From Anticarsia gemmatalis (taxonomy: Eukaryota; Arthropoda; Insecta; Lepidoptera; Erebidae), in assembly GCF_050436995.1 (NCBI RefSeq), contig NC_134765.1, positions 2,073,501 through 2,137,500 of the forward strand: a stretch of DNA of 64,000 nucleotides, written 5' to 3'. This document shows, piece after piece, positions 25,503 through 37,640 of this stretch (position 1 is the stretch's first letter; each line of letters begins with the position of its first letter). Both the position numbers and the translations under genes were made by a program. The notes under the pieces are model-generated. The model had not been told where the DNA came from and did no database searches. It saw only the letters and a list, made by a program, of their open reading frames with translations.

Positions 25503-27186
25503 TGAATTTATTGAGAAATCTCGGATGAAAAACTGATTGGTGCCAATTTTCATGTAAATGTAAAGTTCAAACATGCGTTTGACGCTTTTCGGTCGCAAGA
25601 AACATGTGAAGCTAAATAGCGATTGACCTGGTAGGAAATTACAAAAAGTAATTGTTCACTAATCAGCGCGTTACCTATTTGAAAGAATTAGTTATTATCA
25701 ACTCAAAATCGAAATGTGAGATCGAAAACTTATTTCAATATCAGTAAAACCAAATACTAGAACGATATCAACAAAGTAAGTAGCTAAGTAGTAAGTAGAT
25801 CGACTAAAGTTATTTCATACAAATCAAATCAGCTTTTGTTATTAACCTTACATAATACTCAGTTATAACCTTATATCTCAAGGACTAAAAGTCATATAGA
25901 AATAAATAACTATTGAGTTTGAAGACGGCGAAACTTTCGCAAATCTATTCAGTTATTTCTGAGAAAAACGTCTGTCGCTATTCTTTTGTGTAGTTATTTG
26001 AAAGTATTTTTCAATGATTTGCCAAGATCATTTCATTACCATACACAAAATCTATTGAGCTTATGATATGCTGCAACAAAATATTAAAATGAACAGTGCT
26101 CGAAATTAAAACTGAATTTTAGGGCGCCTTGATATTTGTGCTTTCTTGTCGTAGCATGGGTTTTCACGGTGATACTGGCTGTGCATAGTTGATGCTAATT
26201 GATTACAGATATAATCAAGAAAATCTCAATGAATGATTATCGGAACGAAAATGCAATCATTTTAAAAATGATTGTTTATAATATCTCTCTGAAAGTTTGA
26301 TTCCTCTTCACCCAATGATTAGGGCGCTAGTACAGATGCTTAATATTTTAAAAGATTATGAAGTATAAACAACTACAATTACTTACAATTAAACATTTCT
26401 TCGAAAACGAACACTATTTCAGAATCATTCGTTACAAGAGATATTCGTAACTTCTACTCCACAAGTACTTAGCTCTTAGTCGGCATTATTCATGTAAATG
26501 TTATTTATATGTAATGTATGTGTCAGTCATAATTTGTGAAGTATTCACGATCCGTGTAGGCCTTGTAGGTAGGTCATACGTAAGGTGACCATAAATCTCG
26601 TTTTCGATGGAGTTGTCCAGATTTCAAGGCATATGTCCTGCTGTCACCAGATAACAAAATACCCTGTATTGAGTTATAATTTATTTATAGTTAGCTTTAG
26701 GCAACTTTGATCAACTAAGTCTTGCTTTTCCAACCATTTTGGATGATTTTATTCCTCTTAGGGCAACAGTGCCTCGTTTTAAGCAAGTGTGTTCCACTGT
26801 TGGGCTACTACATTCCGCTTTAAGGTCCGTGACGTAGTAAATATTAAAAAAAAAGCTTTTATGCTTATAAACTGCTCAGTGTTTCGATTTTTTTTGCCAA
26901 CCGCCAATAGTCGGTCCCTTTATCTAATGTTAAATCCCTTTTTACCATATAAAAATGGTCACATTAACCGTACATAGAGTACAGAACTATATAGACTACT
27001 TTCTGTACATATGTACATACGTGTTCACGTAACACGTTGATCCTAGCCGACAGGACGTGACAGCCAACGCTCTTATACGATCTTATACTATCACGTTTAT
27101 CACGCACTTTTGATTGTTGCTATCGTGTCAAATACGAAATAGTTATTGTATTATATTTACTTTGTACGTGGAGTAATTCTAATGTA
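25503..27186. other. Intergenic DNA, nothing recognised
   Basis: AT-rich, with no clear repeat or gene. Confidence 0.45.
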
Positions 27187-27321
27187 TTATTTAACAGTAA
27201 TCAGAAGCTTGAAAGTCAGCCAGACAAAGACAACCAGTCTTACCGAAGGATAACGTGTTGCAATCCAGGTAACTGGGTTGTGGGGGTCCGATAGGCAATC
27301 GCTCCATGTAAAATACTGGTA
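27187..27321. repeat. Older lepidopteran repeat, left half (interrupted at a TA)
   Basis: 'accagtcttaccgaaggata', 'caggtaactgggttgtggg' and 'ataggcaatcgctccatgta' match a common moth repeat. It breaks at 'actggTA' (27320-27321), where the 1.29-kb element begins, and resumes at 28610. The minus-strand frame at 27187-27393 spans the junction and is not a gene. Confidence 0.7.
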
Positions 27322-28609
27322 AGGGAACCTGTTGTACCTAGGCCGGTTTTTTAGAAATATATTTTTTATTGTGATTTGACGTGCAGCACACAAATCATAT
27401 TTGCATATTTTGAAATGTCAATTATTTGGGTACTCACCAAAAAAATATCAGAAATGTATATTTAATAATTACACAATTTTTTTAAATTTAAAAAAAAATG
27501 GGAAATGTGGCCAAGGTACAACATACCCTATGTACCTAGGCCAGTAGTACGTTGTACCTAGGACACATTGAAATTTGCGGGTAATTTAAGCAAATTATCA
27601 TGTTTTGTTAACTAAAATCATTTTATTTGATTTATTATAGTACACAGTATTATTACAGTATACAGTATTTAACAAAACATTTTAAAAATTCTCAAATGAT
27701 CAACATTTAGAAATGATCAAAATTAAAATAATATTCATAGCTTTTTTTATGCTTTTCAAACAAAATATTTAAACAAAAACAACTAACTTTGGCCACCGTT
27801 CCGTTACATCACATCGCGCACTGCGCCTGTTAAACTCCATATGTGTATTTTGATGTTAAAAAAAAAAGTTTTCCAAAATCTCACAAAAGACACATGTGGA
27901 ACTTGGCAGGCGCAGCGACGATATCACATAATATAATAAAGCAAATCAATATTCCTATATAGCATAACAAATGGAAAACAAAATATTGAAACAATTATCT
28001 TTACCTATATATAAATTATTATTTCTCTCTTAAATTTTAATCAGTCATTTGGACTAGCTATTATAAAAACACTATCAATAATGTAGATATATTATTCAGC
28101 CTTAAGCATTAGTAGAAATCCCAGTACTTCTGTATCTCTGTAACATAATAAATTTCTCTGTTCTTGTTAACTTTTTGTCGATCAGCTGTACCTTGGGCAC
28201 TGGCCAAGGTACAGCTGATCGACAGTGGCCGAGGTACAACACTACTCCAACTTCACTAAAACGGTGGATTTTATATAGTTTAGAGGTAAGTATCTCGTAA
28301 GTTTTTTATTGTGTTGAGACTTGTAAAATCAAAGAACCGATAGCATATAACAGTTAAGTGACTATTAGAAAACTTTTAAAACTATTAGACTTCAAAATAT
28401 ATTAGAAATACTTACTTTTTCACACAAAAAAGTTTCAGCGTCGATAACACCAAACACCGGCTTAATGGCGGAATGCGACTAACTTTACATTAAATAGTCT
28501 GTAGTGACGTATCGAATACCGTAAACAGTAGAATTTAGTATCGCGCGAATATTTGAAAACGAGCCCAGTGGCCTAGGTACACATAGTGCCAAGGTACAAC
28601 AGGTTCCCC
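27322..28609. mobile_element. Non-autonomous DNA transposon, 1,288 bp, TA target site
   Basis: The left end agggaacctgttgtacct and the complement of the right end ggggaacctgttgtacct match at all but the first base, and similarity runs for about 23 bp. TA sits on both sides (27320-27321 and 28610-28611), and the flanks rejoin into a known older repeat. A core word (gttgtacct / aggtacaac or close variants) occurs about nine times in both orientations inside, including a 21-bp perfect hairpin at 28176-28224 and a second imperfect inverted pair at about 27825-27910. There is no transposase frame. The TA target suggests a Tc1/mariner-like mover, but many subterminal motifs are not typical of that group, so the superfamily is uncertain. 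Confidence 0.8.
28176..28224. repeat. Perfect 21-bp hairpin inside the 27.3-28.6 kb transposon
   Basis: Arms 28176-28196 (tgtcgatcagctgtaccttg plus g) and 28204-28224 are exact complements around a 7-base loop. Confidence 0.85.
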
Positions 28610-28611
28610 TA

Positions 28612-28680
28612 CTCAGCTGTATCCGGTGAGACTGGATGCCAACACTAACATTGTTGGAAGAAAGGGTAGGTTATGTACTT
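28612..28680. repeat. Older lepidopteran repeat, right half
   Basis: 'ctcagctgtatccggtgaga' and 'ctggatgccaacactaacat tgttgg' continue the repeat broken at 27321. Confidence 0.7.
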
Positions 28681-30580
28681 ATCTATAAGTAGACGGTGAA
28701 ACCAGGTGTTGGTATAGTACTGTTTAAAGAAAGACAGTTTCTGCTTCTCTGATCTTCAATTGAAAAGAATTTATGATTTCTTTGTACGGTCTTTTTAAGC
28801 AAAGTTTAACTTTTCGTATGCAAATTATAATAGCTTGCTGCTTCTCTTTAATAACTTAGAAAATGAATTACTAATTTGTTTCGATCCATTTTAACTAGAT
28901 ACAGTAGTTATTATGATAAGGCCACAGAGTAACTTCAGACAGTAACTATGATTAGGTCATTGTAACTCAACGGTAGAAACTGCATGAAAATTTGAGGCCA
29001 AAAAGAAGCTTCTGAGATTGAGATTTGGAGTAATGAAGCCGTATCTCAGACATCATGCATCAAGGTAATATAGGTTTTAATGTTAAATAACTTCATTGTA
29101 CCTATGCATTTTACACAAAATTGATCACTATAAACAAATACTGTGACTGAATATTATGTCTTCAAGACCAAAATTCAGTCAGGTATTAGTCGAAGCTCAA
29201 TGACAATAATATCTAATTTGTTGTTTGGATGTTGCCTATATACATGCCTGAAAATGCCAATTACGAAAGCTAGAATCCTTTAATATTTTACACGCGTAGG
29301 TATAATTATTTTGTTATTCATGTAGAGTTAGACTTATAACACTGTTTCTCAAGTTTACTGTGTTACTCTCACTACTCTGTAGTTACAAAGTTAGTACATA
29401 ATTTATGAGCAATTATGTTAATTGTATTCAATACAAGTGATAACAGTTGGCAACTGTTTCAAACATCAGATACGTCAAATACCTAATAATATTATCATAT
29501 TACCTGATATTGATCGCTTTATCTCAGGTTACAATTTCTAATATTATTACTATTAAGAGCGTTCACACGCATTACGTTTAGTGAACACTAGTCTCTAGTG
29601 TTAATTAGTCGAACTTGAGATTTAGAATTTAGTTTTTGGTGTAAAACAAATGTAAAGATAAAGATACCTATATCTTAACATTGTTTATATATACCTATAC
29701 CGTATTGCTGTTTTGCGAATCTCATATGTTCGTAAGAAAAAAATGGTTAATAATAATTATTATTTACGCAAATTTTCAAACAATTGTTACCCTAATGTAA
29801 CACAATATTTAACGCAAATTAAACCAAGTTAAACATAAGAAAAACTTTTTTCTATGAGGTACACTTACCGGGATCGTATGATAACTTTGCATGCGAAAAT
29901 CTAACTGTTAGCTACTATTGTAAACTAATACAGTGTCATTTTCACGACCTGCGAAACGTCGGCCTTTGTGCAAAACGTCTGTATGTAGGAAGCCAGTCAA
30001 ATTGCACGGCTATATCTCACATGAGGCAAACACGAAAGGTCGTAGCCTCGTACTCACGGCATATAGCAGGGGAATTTACATTCCTGACATTTCTTGGCTA
30101 GTTGCTAAGACAAATGTGCTATATGTAATATGTTAGTTTGTTTATTAATTTAAGAATTACTTACTACAGGTAGATTTTTAAACAAAATAGAAACCTATTT
30201 GAAAACGAAATACAAAGTATAATAAACTTGATATTTCGTATAACATACCTTAAACTTACACTTAACATACTTTAGACTTTAACATATTTTACACGAGTGT
30301 AAAACCATTAAACTAAGCTTATTGTGATGCATGACCTCTAAACATGAGTATTGTAAAGGTACGGTATTTAGTATCCAAGTAGAAATTTAAAAGAGGCAGA
30401 GATTGTATCGATATCCAGTCTTAAAAAAATGCGTCATGTAAAAATAATATCAAATTATAATCTAATGCTACACGATGAACACAACCAAGCGAAAATTTTC
30501 GAAAAAAATGCATAATCGCATAAAACTCAGTGTAATATTAGATGTAGTTTCGCAAGTGTAAAAGTTATGACTAGGATGTA
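28681..30580. other. Intergenic AT-rich DNA
   Basis: Nothing recognised. A GC-richer stretch at about 29940-30090 has an open frame (29933-30136) without protein-like features. Confidence 0.45.
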
Positions 30581-30626
30581 AAAGCAGCGTATTGCCTAGT
30601 TTTTGCAGCAAGGACACGGAGGCGCT

Positions 30627-30661
30627 AGCTCGCTCCCTGGCGCGACGCCAGCGAGCGAGCT
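30627..30661. repeat. GC-rich 16-bp inverted repeat, one mismatch, 3-base loop
   Basis: Arms agctcgctccctggcg and cgccagcgagcgagct lie within a short GC-rich patch (30610-30700) that is open on both strands. It could form a stable hairpin. Whether it belongs to a promoter-like CpG patch or a decayed element is unknown. Confidence 0.65.
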
Positions 30662-30814
30662 GCGATGTTAACGGCACCGGCCCGAACTCACGACTAATTG
30701 CTGACTCAGCGACAATATGTTACTGGCTCACTTCTTTGACCAATTTATGGTATGAAAACATGGTTAGTTCTTTATAAAGTAGAAAATATATTATACTTTG
30801 TTTACAAAAGTGAT

Positions 30815-30985
30815 GGACTTGTGTAGAGTAGCTCGGCAATACTGCAACACACGAATACCTTAGACAAATTGAGTGTATCGGTATTAGTTCTCACTTGCTC
30901 TGACGGTGAAGGAAAATGTTGGTACTTGATTTCATTTGTAACTAATGGATGCCCCTAACATTACACAAGAACTTTCTTTTCAAGT
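30815..30985 (+). mobile_element. SINE fragment (family C)
   Basis: The sequence 'caacacacgaataccttaga ... gtatcggtattagttctcac ttgctctgacggtgaaggaa' matches the middle of the family C copy at 32.5 kb. The head and the 3' part are lost. Confidence 0.6.
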
Positions 30986-31438
30986 CATTTTAATTGTCAA
31001 ATGCTCACTTGTCAATAGTACCGGCTGTAGAAAATCGCGGTTGCAGTTTTTTTCGCAAATACACATACGTAGGGAGGACATTAATAAATACTTTGTTAGC
31101 CTCTGTCTAAGTCTAGACGGCTAATAAATTTGCGCAATAAAATTTCCCAATTATATTGAAAGTCACCTTGTATAGAAACGTATACACATATGTGAAAAAA
31201 ATTACACTGTGGGCTATATTATACAATATAATTGTCCATCTAGAGGTGCCCTAATGTCTATCCAACGTAAATTAGAAACATAATCCATGTTCTAAATTAA
31301 TAGATTCATTATGTTGTCCAAATGGACTCCACCACCACCGCCACCACGTGTAACTGACTTCCTAATTGTGTAGATGGTTCTCAAAATACATAATTAGAAA
31401 CACAAACTCAATTTAAAATCTCGCTCTCTGATAGTCTC

Positions 31439-31478
31439 GATAGTCAACTGCAATAGGTCCCTATTGCAATTGACTATC
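31439..31478. repeat. 19-bp inverted repeat, one mismatch, 2-base loop
   Basis: Arms gatagtcaactgcaatagg and cctattgcaattgactatc are nearly adjacent, so the DNA is almost a full palindrome. Confidence 0.75.
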
Positions 31479-31479
31479 T

Positions 31480-32495
31480 TGTTTTTGATGTACTATTTTA
31501 CAAAATATGATGTTTATAAATACTTTATATCTTTCATACTTTTGTAAAAGTGATGCAACCTTGCATGCTTGAGAGATTTTTAGAACACATTTTCCACATT
31601 TTCATAAAGGTGATTTTGCTTTCAAATTAAGCACAGGAATATTCTGTTTCTCACAAACTTTAAAGATAACTGTATCGATTATCAAAGTCTAGGAAAATTT
31701 CAGTTACAAAGACAATGAATTTCATTTTCATTGAAAACTTGGCAACACCAAGATTTAGAACACAAATATTTTCATGATTAAAACTTGGTTTAAAGTAATT
31801 TATGAACAAACGTTTGTATACTAGTGGTCGCTCGTGACTCTGTCTGTGAAATATAAATACTTTAGTCTTTGACTGCTTCCTTTTTTTAATTAACCAATGA
31901 TATCTTAGCAAGGACTGTCATTAATTACAATAACACGATATACTACGAATCCTACTCGATTCTATCGGATATCGAGAGTTTGACATTTAAAATGTTCTTT
32001 ATAATAGTCTGCTACGGCACCCGATAGGAGCGCTGTTGTCGATCCAATCGAGGAAATTTGTCGATAACCAACCAGTTGCCGATTGTCGATAATAGTAAAA
32101 AATCGTCTTTCTAATGTGTGGTAGTAAATACTAGTAAGCAATTAGTACACCCATAAAATTACAAGCAAGAAACGACAAAACTTAGCTAAACAACAACACG
32201 ATAGTCCCGGTTATATTCTAAACCTGCCAATGATTCGTTCAATCATCCTATGTGCCAATTTGTACACACGTAGACAAACGTACAAGGTAACTTAATCCAT
32301 TTGTATTGTGTTAAACACAATGAGCTTGTGCGTCGTAAATCATCGCAGGACATGTCGTTTTAGCTTAATCTCTGACTAGGAAACAAATCATGTTGGTTTT
32401 ATGTGTAGTTTATGAACAGATACGCTAATTGTACTGTCTGTAACTTGCAATACAGTTATGACATTAATGAAGAATAGTTCAATTTGTGTGATAAA
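31480..32495. other. Intergenic DNA, nothing recognised
   Basis: AT-rich, with short chance frames only. Confidence 0.45.
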
Positions 32496-32502
32496 ACATA
32501 AG

Positions 32503-32785
32503 CAGAGATAACCGAGTGGTATTAGTTGGCACCTCCCACCCAAGTGGTCGATGGTTAGAACACGATGCAACACACCAATGACATATCGAAGGTATCGTTA
32601 AGTTGTCACTTGCTCTAACGGTGAAAGAAAAACATTGTGGTAAAACTTTGCATGCCTAAAATAATTGATTAACACATTTCTTGAGGAAGTACAGCAAAGT
32701 CCCAAACCCGCACTTGGCCAGCGTGGCCAACCCAAGGCCTAATCCCTCCGTCGTTCGGAACATGACCCTGACACAGCAGTGATAA
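32503..32785 (+). mobile_element. tRNA-derived SINE (family C) with dispersed-repeat body
   Basis: It opens agagataaccgagtggtatt (A-box-like 'taaccgagtggt') and has a weak B box 'gatggttagaaca' at about 32550. The conserved body follows (cttgctctaacggtgaaag, ctttgcatgcctaaaat, aacccgcacttggccagcgt, aggcctaatccctcc). The end resembles the other dispersed repeats in reverse order. The B box is damaged (ggttaga in place of ggttcga), so transcription is doubtful. Confidence 0.65.
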
Positions 32786-33774
32786 TAACGAGTTTAAAAA
32801 AAATGTAGAGTACTTTATAATCAACTATTGTAGTGTCAACCAAAATACGCACGAAAAAAATAGAAAATGTGTTTTGTACTAATGAGAAACATTCGCGTCA
32901 TCGTAAAAACTGCGAAGTCATACTCACATTTACTTATTCTTACTTAATAGTAGCTTACTTCATACATAATTGTACGAAAAAACAGCCAGTGTCTTTATAA
33001 AAACTTAAAGAAAATTACTCTGATAACCACAATATTATACACGTACTTTAATATCATAAAACATAAGTTTTTCCAACATCATTTATAAAGAGTCACGAAC
33101 ATAAATATGTAAAGATACTTTGTAACATGTTTTAAAACTATAAATGAAAACATTACCAGCGTTTTATTGAATAACGCTTCGAAGCTCTGAGTCAACAACT
33201 ATAAAAAACCTTGTAAATATGTATGTCGAGTGTCTACATCAAATAATTTATAGTTTATACGTCCCTTATGACAAATTATTTCATTGTGGATCTTTCATAT
33301 AAATTGTATAAACCCATCAAGTATTTATAAAGTAGTAAATTATGTTTGTTTGTGAAGGGTCTCCACAAACAACAGATTATTCAATTGACAAGGATCCGGC
33401 TTTGTTGGATTGTGGTATTATTTCATGATTTAGCCTATTGTGAACCATTGTACATTATAATATGACGGTAAATAAACCTAGAGTGGTATATTTTTATTTG
33501 ATAAAAACGAGTCATCAATCGGCTTTAATTTGTGGACTGTGTTAACAGTTTTATAAATCAACTTAAAGATTCATTTCAAACTTTTTAAATCTTTCGCAAG
33601 CTAACAAACCCCGGTATAATACAGGATTAGAAATTATGCCAATAAATAGATTAAAAACTGAATAAAAGGAATAGCCACGTAAAAATACTTAAATAGCTAA
33701 AACACTACGTCGCTAATAGACTCACGATTTCGTCATTCAAATCACTCTCCGTGAAATTGTCGTAAAATAGAATC

Positions 33775-34030
33775 AACAATGCATTCGGGATGGAGCCAAT
33801 CAAGGGCTTACACCAATGCGCAGAGACTGGCCAATTAATTAGTTACGCGTAGTCCGTGACGACAGCCTACAAACGATTATCGTTTATGTATGAGCTTCCT
33901 GTCACTGCCCCACGCTGCCCAGAGATCATAATTATGTAACTGGCCATTTCGGAGCTAACGACTAGTATACTGCACCCTGGACGAACATTCCTCAAACATT
34001 AACACTCACTAGTGGTCAATGTGGTCAACG
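33775..34030. promoter_or_regulatory. Candidate conserved non-coding block
   Basis: A repeat-free block of balanced composition with clustered words that look like factor sites (ggccaattaattagttac, aacgattatcgtttatg, catttcggagctaacg). It differs in texture from the AT-rich surroundings and has no long frame. A role as enhancer is a guess from texture. Confidence 0.25.
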
Positions 34031-35220
34031 ATAAACCACACCACAACTACGCGATTTGGTGACCAGTAGTCAAAATCATTTTACATATCGTTTATTGAAA
34101 CCGATATTAAAGCAAGCAATTACAGCTATACAAATGTTTATTTTCAATTTTAAATTATTTACATTACAATTTACAGTTATTGCAAAAACATCGATTTTAA
34201 TAAATAAAACATATATGTATGTGTGTGAATTTCAATTCCCTATCTTATTTTGTTTGGGATAGCGCTGCTCCAACAATAGGTCGAGTTTTCAGGTCCTTTG
34301 GGTACAGACCCTTAAAAATCATACCTATTTGTAAAGCTTTTTTTGGCCTCCCTCGGGGAAGCAAGATCAAAAAGTGAAACGCTAGGAATTCAAATCGAAT
34401 TGAACTGAAATAGATTTTGGCGGAAACAGATTTTCCTCGGTGTACCAATAGATATGTAGTTTGAATATTGAATGTATACAGCCATATTGCCATATTGCTA
34501 TATTACCTAATATAATGTAACGTTAGTACTGCTGTTCTATATCGAATCTAATAGGATTTTTGAAATTCAGATATTTACGAACAGCGTTTCCATAATAGAG
34601 CTATAACTTAAATAATTAATATAGGTATACAAGTTACCAGGCACATTACTAAACTCCGTGTTAATATAGAGATTTTTCAGACTAATAAACCTCATAGAAA
34701 ATATAAGGCTTGATTGAATACACTACTTACAACAAAACACATTATATTATTTATTTCGTGTGAATGATACGATTATTTTGTTGTAAATATCACGTGACTA
34801 AGATTCTATTTCATTTTTAGCATGTTTTGACAGATGTTGACCCAAAAACGTCTTCAACTAAAACAAGTTAGACTATCTATCGGCAAACTGGAAAATGAAA
34901 TATCGAAATATCAGATTGGCAAAAGTCAATTAACGTCCATTTATCAAAATACATCTACAATAAGTTGTTTATAAAGTTGCGATCTAATTTATTGTTTTGT
35001 TTGACTTTGGTAACGAAAATTGTGAAAAGTTAATAAGCAATATTGGCTGTATCATGACAAAATAACAGAGTTTTGGTAAAGCCGCGGTTCTGTGGGGACG
35101 ATATACTTTGAAACTTTTTAAACATAGAAATATGAAAGGAAATTCTTTTCGCCATAAAATATCATCTGTAAGTTGACGTCATTGGCGTAATGGTCAGGTA
35201 TGTCGGTCACAATGCAGCCT
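34031..35220. other. Intergenic DNA, nothing recognised
   Basis: AT-rich, with no named repeat. Confidence 0.45.
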
Positions 35221-35223
35221 TCT

Positions 35224-35345
35224 ACATACATACATGCATATCACTTCTTCTTATGGGTAGCCAGAGACCAGAGAACGCCACTTGGTACGATCCTTACAAA
35301 CTTCCACAGCTTCATTCGCATCTATACATCTTGAAATACGGGACC
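35224..35345. repeat. Dispersed lepidopteran repeat, copy 1 of a local pair
   Basis: 'agaccagagaacgccacttg gtacgatccttac ... cttcattcgcatctatacat' is a common moth repeat. The copy 420 bases on has the same order of words. Confidence 0.65.
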
Positions 35346-35644
35346 GCCGCCGCGCCGGTTACGACACACTATTACGCCTAGACATTGCAAATAAGAAAAA
35401 AAACAGTTCCTGCTAATTTCGCTAGGAGCCAAAATTCGCAAAACACCTAGCTAGTTGTTGTTGTATCGTGATTAAAATACGGTCCTTAAATCGACTACCG
35501 TAAAATAGACCTTATAGTATTCTGGGAATTGACAAAATGTACTGTGAAAGCAATTAAGAACCGTTGTTTAACTAAGAGAAATCGTTTAAGTTTGATCACA
35601 ATCAAAACATAATTTGATATAAAAATCATTACATACATAAAATT

Positions 35645-35750
35645 TCTCCTTTTTCCTGTAGCGGTATGCACAAAGATCAAAGAATGCCATTTGGTAATAT
35701 TCTTGCGGACTTTCCTCACCTCATTCACATCCATACATTTTGCCGTTAAA
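35645..35750. repeat. Dispersed lepidopteran repeat, copy 2 of a local pair
   Basis: 'agatcaaagaatgccatttg gtaatattct ... ctcattcacatccatacat' is a more diverged copy in the same orientation. The 126-codon minus-strand frame here (35495-35875) runs through it and is not a gene. Confidence 0.6.
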
Positions 35751-35934
35751 ATTATTTTTTTACTGATAAATAACGGAAAAATATTTGTACATTGTTTGGT
35801 ATCCATTCGTGTAAAATGTTCACAAAACGGGTGTCCTTTATACCGAGGATCGTTAATCATACGTAAGATTTTCATCCACGGCCAGATTTATATTGAAATT
35901 GATTGCTTATGGAATACAGGCACAGTATCTACAT

Positions 35935-35990
35935 AATATCACGCCTGCTGTATCCGAAGGTGTAGGCAGATGTGAATGAAATATAACTTT
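35935..35990 (-). mobile_element. SINE 3' tail fragment (family A)
   Basis: 'atatcacgcctgctgtatcc gaaggtgtaggcaga' is the reverse of the tail seen at 37.25 kb ('cctacaccttcggatataaa gggcgtgata'). Confidence 0.6.
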
Positions 35991-36083
35991 TTTCAACGTT
36001 AGTTCTATGCAATAGGCTACCGGAGTGGTTTTTTAGTGGTATTAGGTACATCACATAACTCAACATTATTAACATATCACATA

Positions 36084-36290
36084 ACTCAGAGAGCATGTAA
36101 AGCTTCCATCCTGCGCCTGCCCTTCGTTGGTCATATCGGTTTAGCTGGTTCAACGGCCTATGAGAGTAAGGGAATAGAGAATGTACCTGTGTATTGTATG
36201 CACACTTGGACACTATAAAACAAATGCCTGCGCAGTAAGCTGGTTTCAATGAAACTGGCCACCATAGCCAAATAACGGTCAGGAGGACAT
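36084..36290 (+). mobile_element. SINE, 5'-truncated relative of the 6.0-kb element
   Basis: It runs from 'ctcagagagcatgtaaagc' through 'ctatgagagtaagggaatag', 'gtacctgtgtattgt' and 'tttcaatgaaactggccacc' to 'caggaggacat', in the same order as the 6.0-kb copy. The tRNA-like head is absent. The 157-codon minus-strand frame across it is an artefact. Confidence 0.8.
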
Positions 36291-37055
36291 TTTTCATTTC
36301 CCTCACGATGCAGAAATTAATCATGTATAAAGCGAAAATTTTCCTTAAAAAACAGAAATGAAAACCGGAATACCACAACACCTCATTAATCATTACCACC
36401 ATGTTTCGTTTTAATTAAAAATATTATTGAAACAGAAATCTTTCAACAGTTTCAACAACTTTTAAATATTATGCATCAATAAAAGTAGATACTTGTAAAC
36501 TTGAAAATTTGAGGACAGACAAGTCTACTTACGATGTTCTGGCATAGTTAGACGGTGTATGAAGCCAGAACGTCGAGAAAACTGTGTTTTTTTTTTAGTT
36601 TAATTACACAGTAATATTAAATTAGGTTTGTTAGATGTAGATTATGCACTCCTCAGTATTTAATCTATTCAACTTTAAAATTTATTCAAATCAGTTTTAC
36701 GGTTTTGAAATAAAGATTCAAAAACATATAATGTCAAAAAGTTTTACACCAATTAGGACTTTACTAACTGAAATATTTTTTAAGCTATAGTCACCTTTTG
36801 TTATCAATGGGGGATCGATTTGTTCAGGGCTCACCCTCCACGATGGAAATATTATTTTATTTTTATTTTGATTTAGGGAGGGTTCCAAACTCAATTCACT
36901 TTTCCCTTGATATTGTTTTACCTGCAATGTTGGAACAATAGATAGTTTATTATAGATAAAAAATACGGCCAAATGTAAACTTATACCTCTCGTTTTTGGC
37001 GTAAAAACTTCCGTCTAAAGATCATTATCTATCTATTTACTAATATATAATAAGT
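36291..37055. other. Intergenic AT-rich DNA
   Basis: Nothing recognised. Confidence 0.45.
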
Positions 37056-37059
37056 ACAA

Positions 37060-37285
37060 AAGTACATGACTGCTGACCAACGGTCACCAATTCGATTCAC
37101 GGATCGTGTTAAGTTCTATCGGTTATTTCCAATTTATAATAGAATATTCTTTCTAGAAGCCCAGAGTTTTTAGCCGTGCCCGGTACAGGGCTATAGGTTC
37201 GCCGCCTGTCACATTGTTAATGGCGAAACGTGGGTTGGTATAAGACACCTACACCTTCGGATATAAAGGGCGTGATATTATATAT
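37060..37285 (+). mobile_element. tRNA-derived SINE (family A)
   Basis: A weak tRNA-like head with a B-box-like 'caattcgattcac' at about 37090 is followed by the body 'gcccagagtttttagccgtg', 'gggctataggttcgccgcct', 'aatggcgaaacgtggg' and the tail 'cctacaccttcggatataaa gggcgtgatattatatat'. Both ends of the family are seen here, so this is the reference copy in the window. Confidence 0.7.
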
Positions 37286-37524
37286 CTATAAAAATCTGTC
37301 TAGCAGTCTGTTCGTATTAGGTCAGTCATTCGAGTACCGAGAAATACCCCAAAATACGCGCTACTGGCCAATAATAGAACAAAATATGCGTAGATAATGC
37401 AATAGCAAATTAAATTCACATATTATTTGTGCACTTTGAACTCTACCACATCTACAAACCACGTGAAACGCTTTGTTTATACTCTCTGTGGTTTATCGTA
37501 TGGTGTTTCGTCAACCAATCAATC

Positions 37525-37640
37525 CTAATAATATGGATGTTTGTTACTCTCTCACGCAAAAGCTGCTGAACGAAATTTGATGGATAGGCAGATAGCCTTT
37601 TGCCTGGATTAAAGCACGTGGATTAATAAGGAATTTATAG
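37525..37640 (+). repeat. Dispersed repeat ('gttactctctcacgcaaaa' type)
   Basis: 'gtttgttactctctcacgca aaagctgctgaacgaaattt gatgg ... cctggattaaagcacgtgg' is a common moth element end. Confidence 0.6.

Noticed and set aside
35495..35875. 126-codon minus-strand frame
   Set aside because: It overlaps a dispersed moth repeat, and its composition is AT-driven with no motif.
35929..36402. 157-codon minus-strand open frame, the longest in the window
   Set aside because: It runs antisense through a SINE body (36084-36290) and a SINE tail. A frame across the 6.0-kb SINE has the same peptide stretch, so it is repeat-derived and not a gene.
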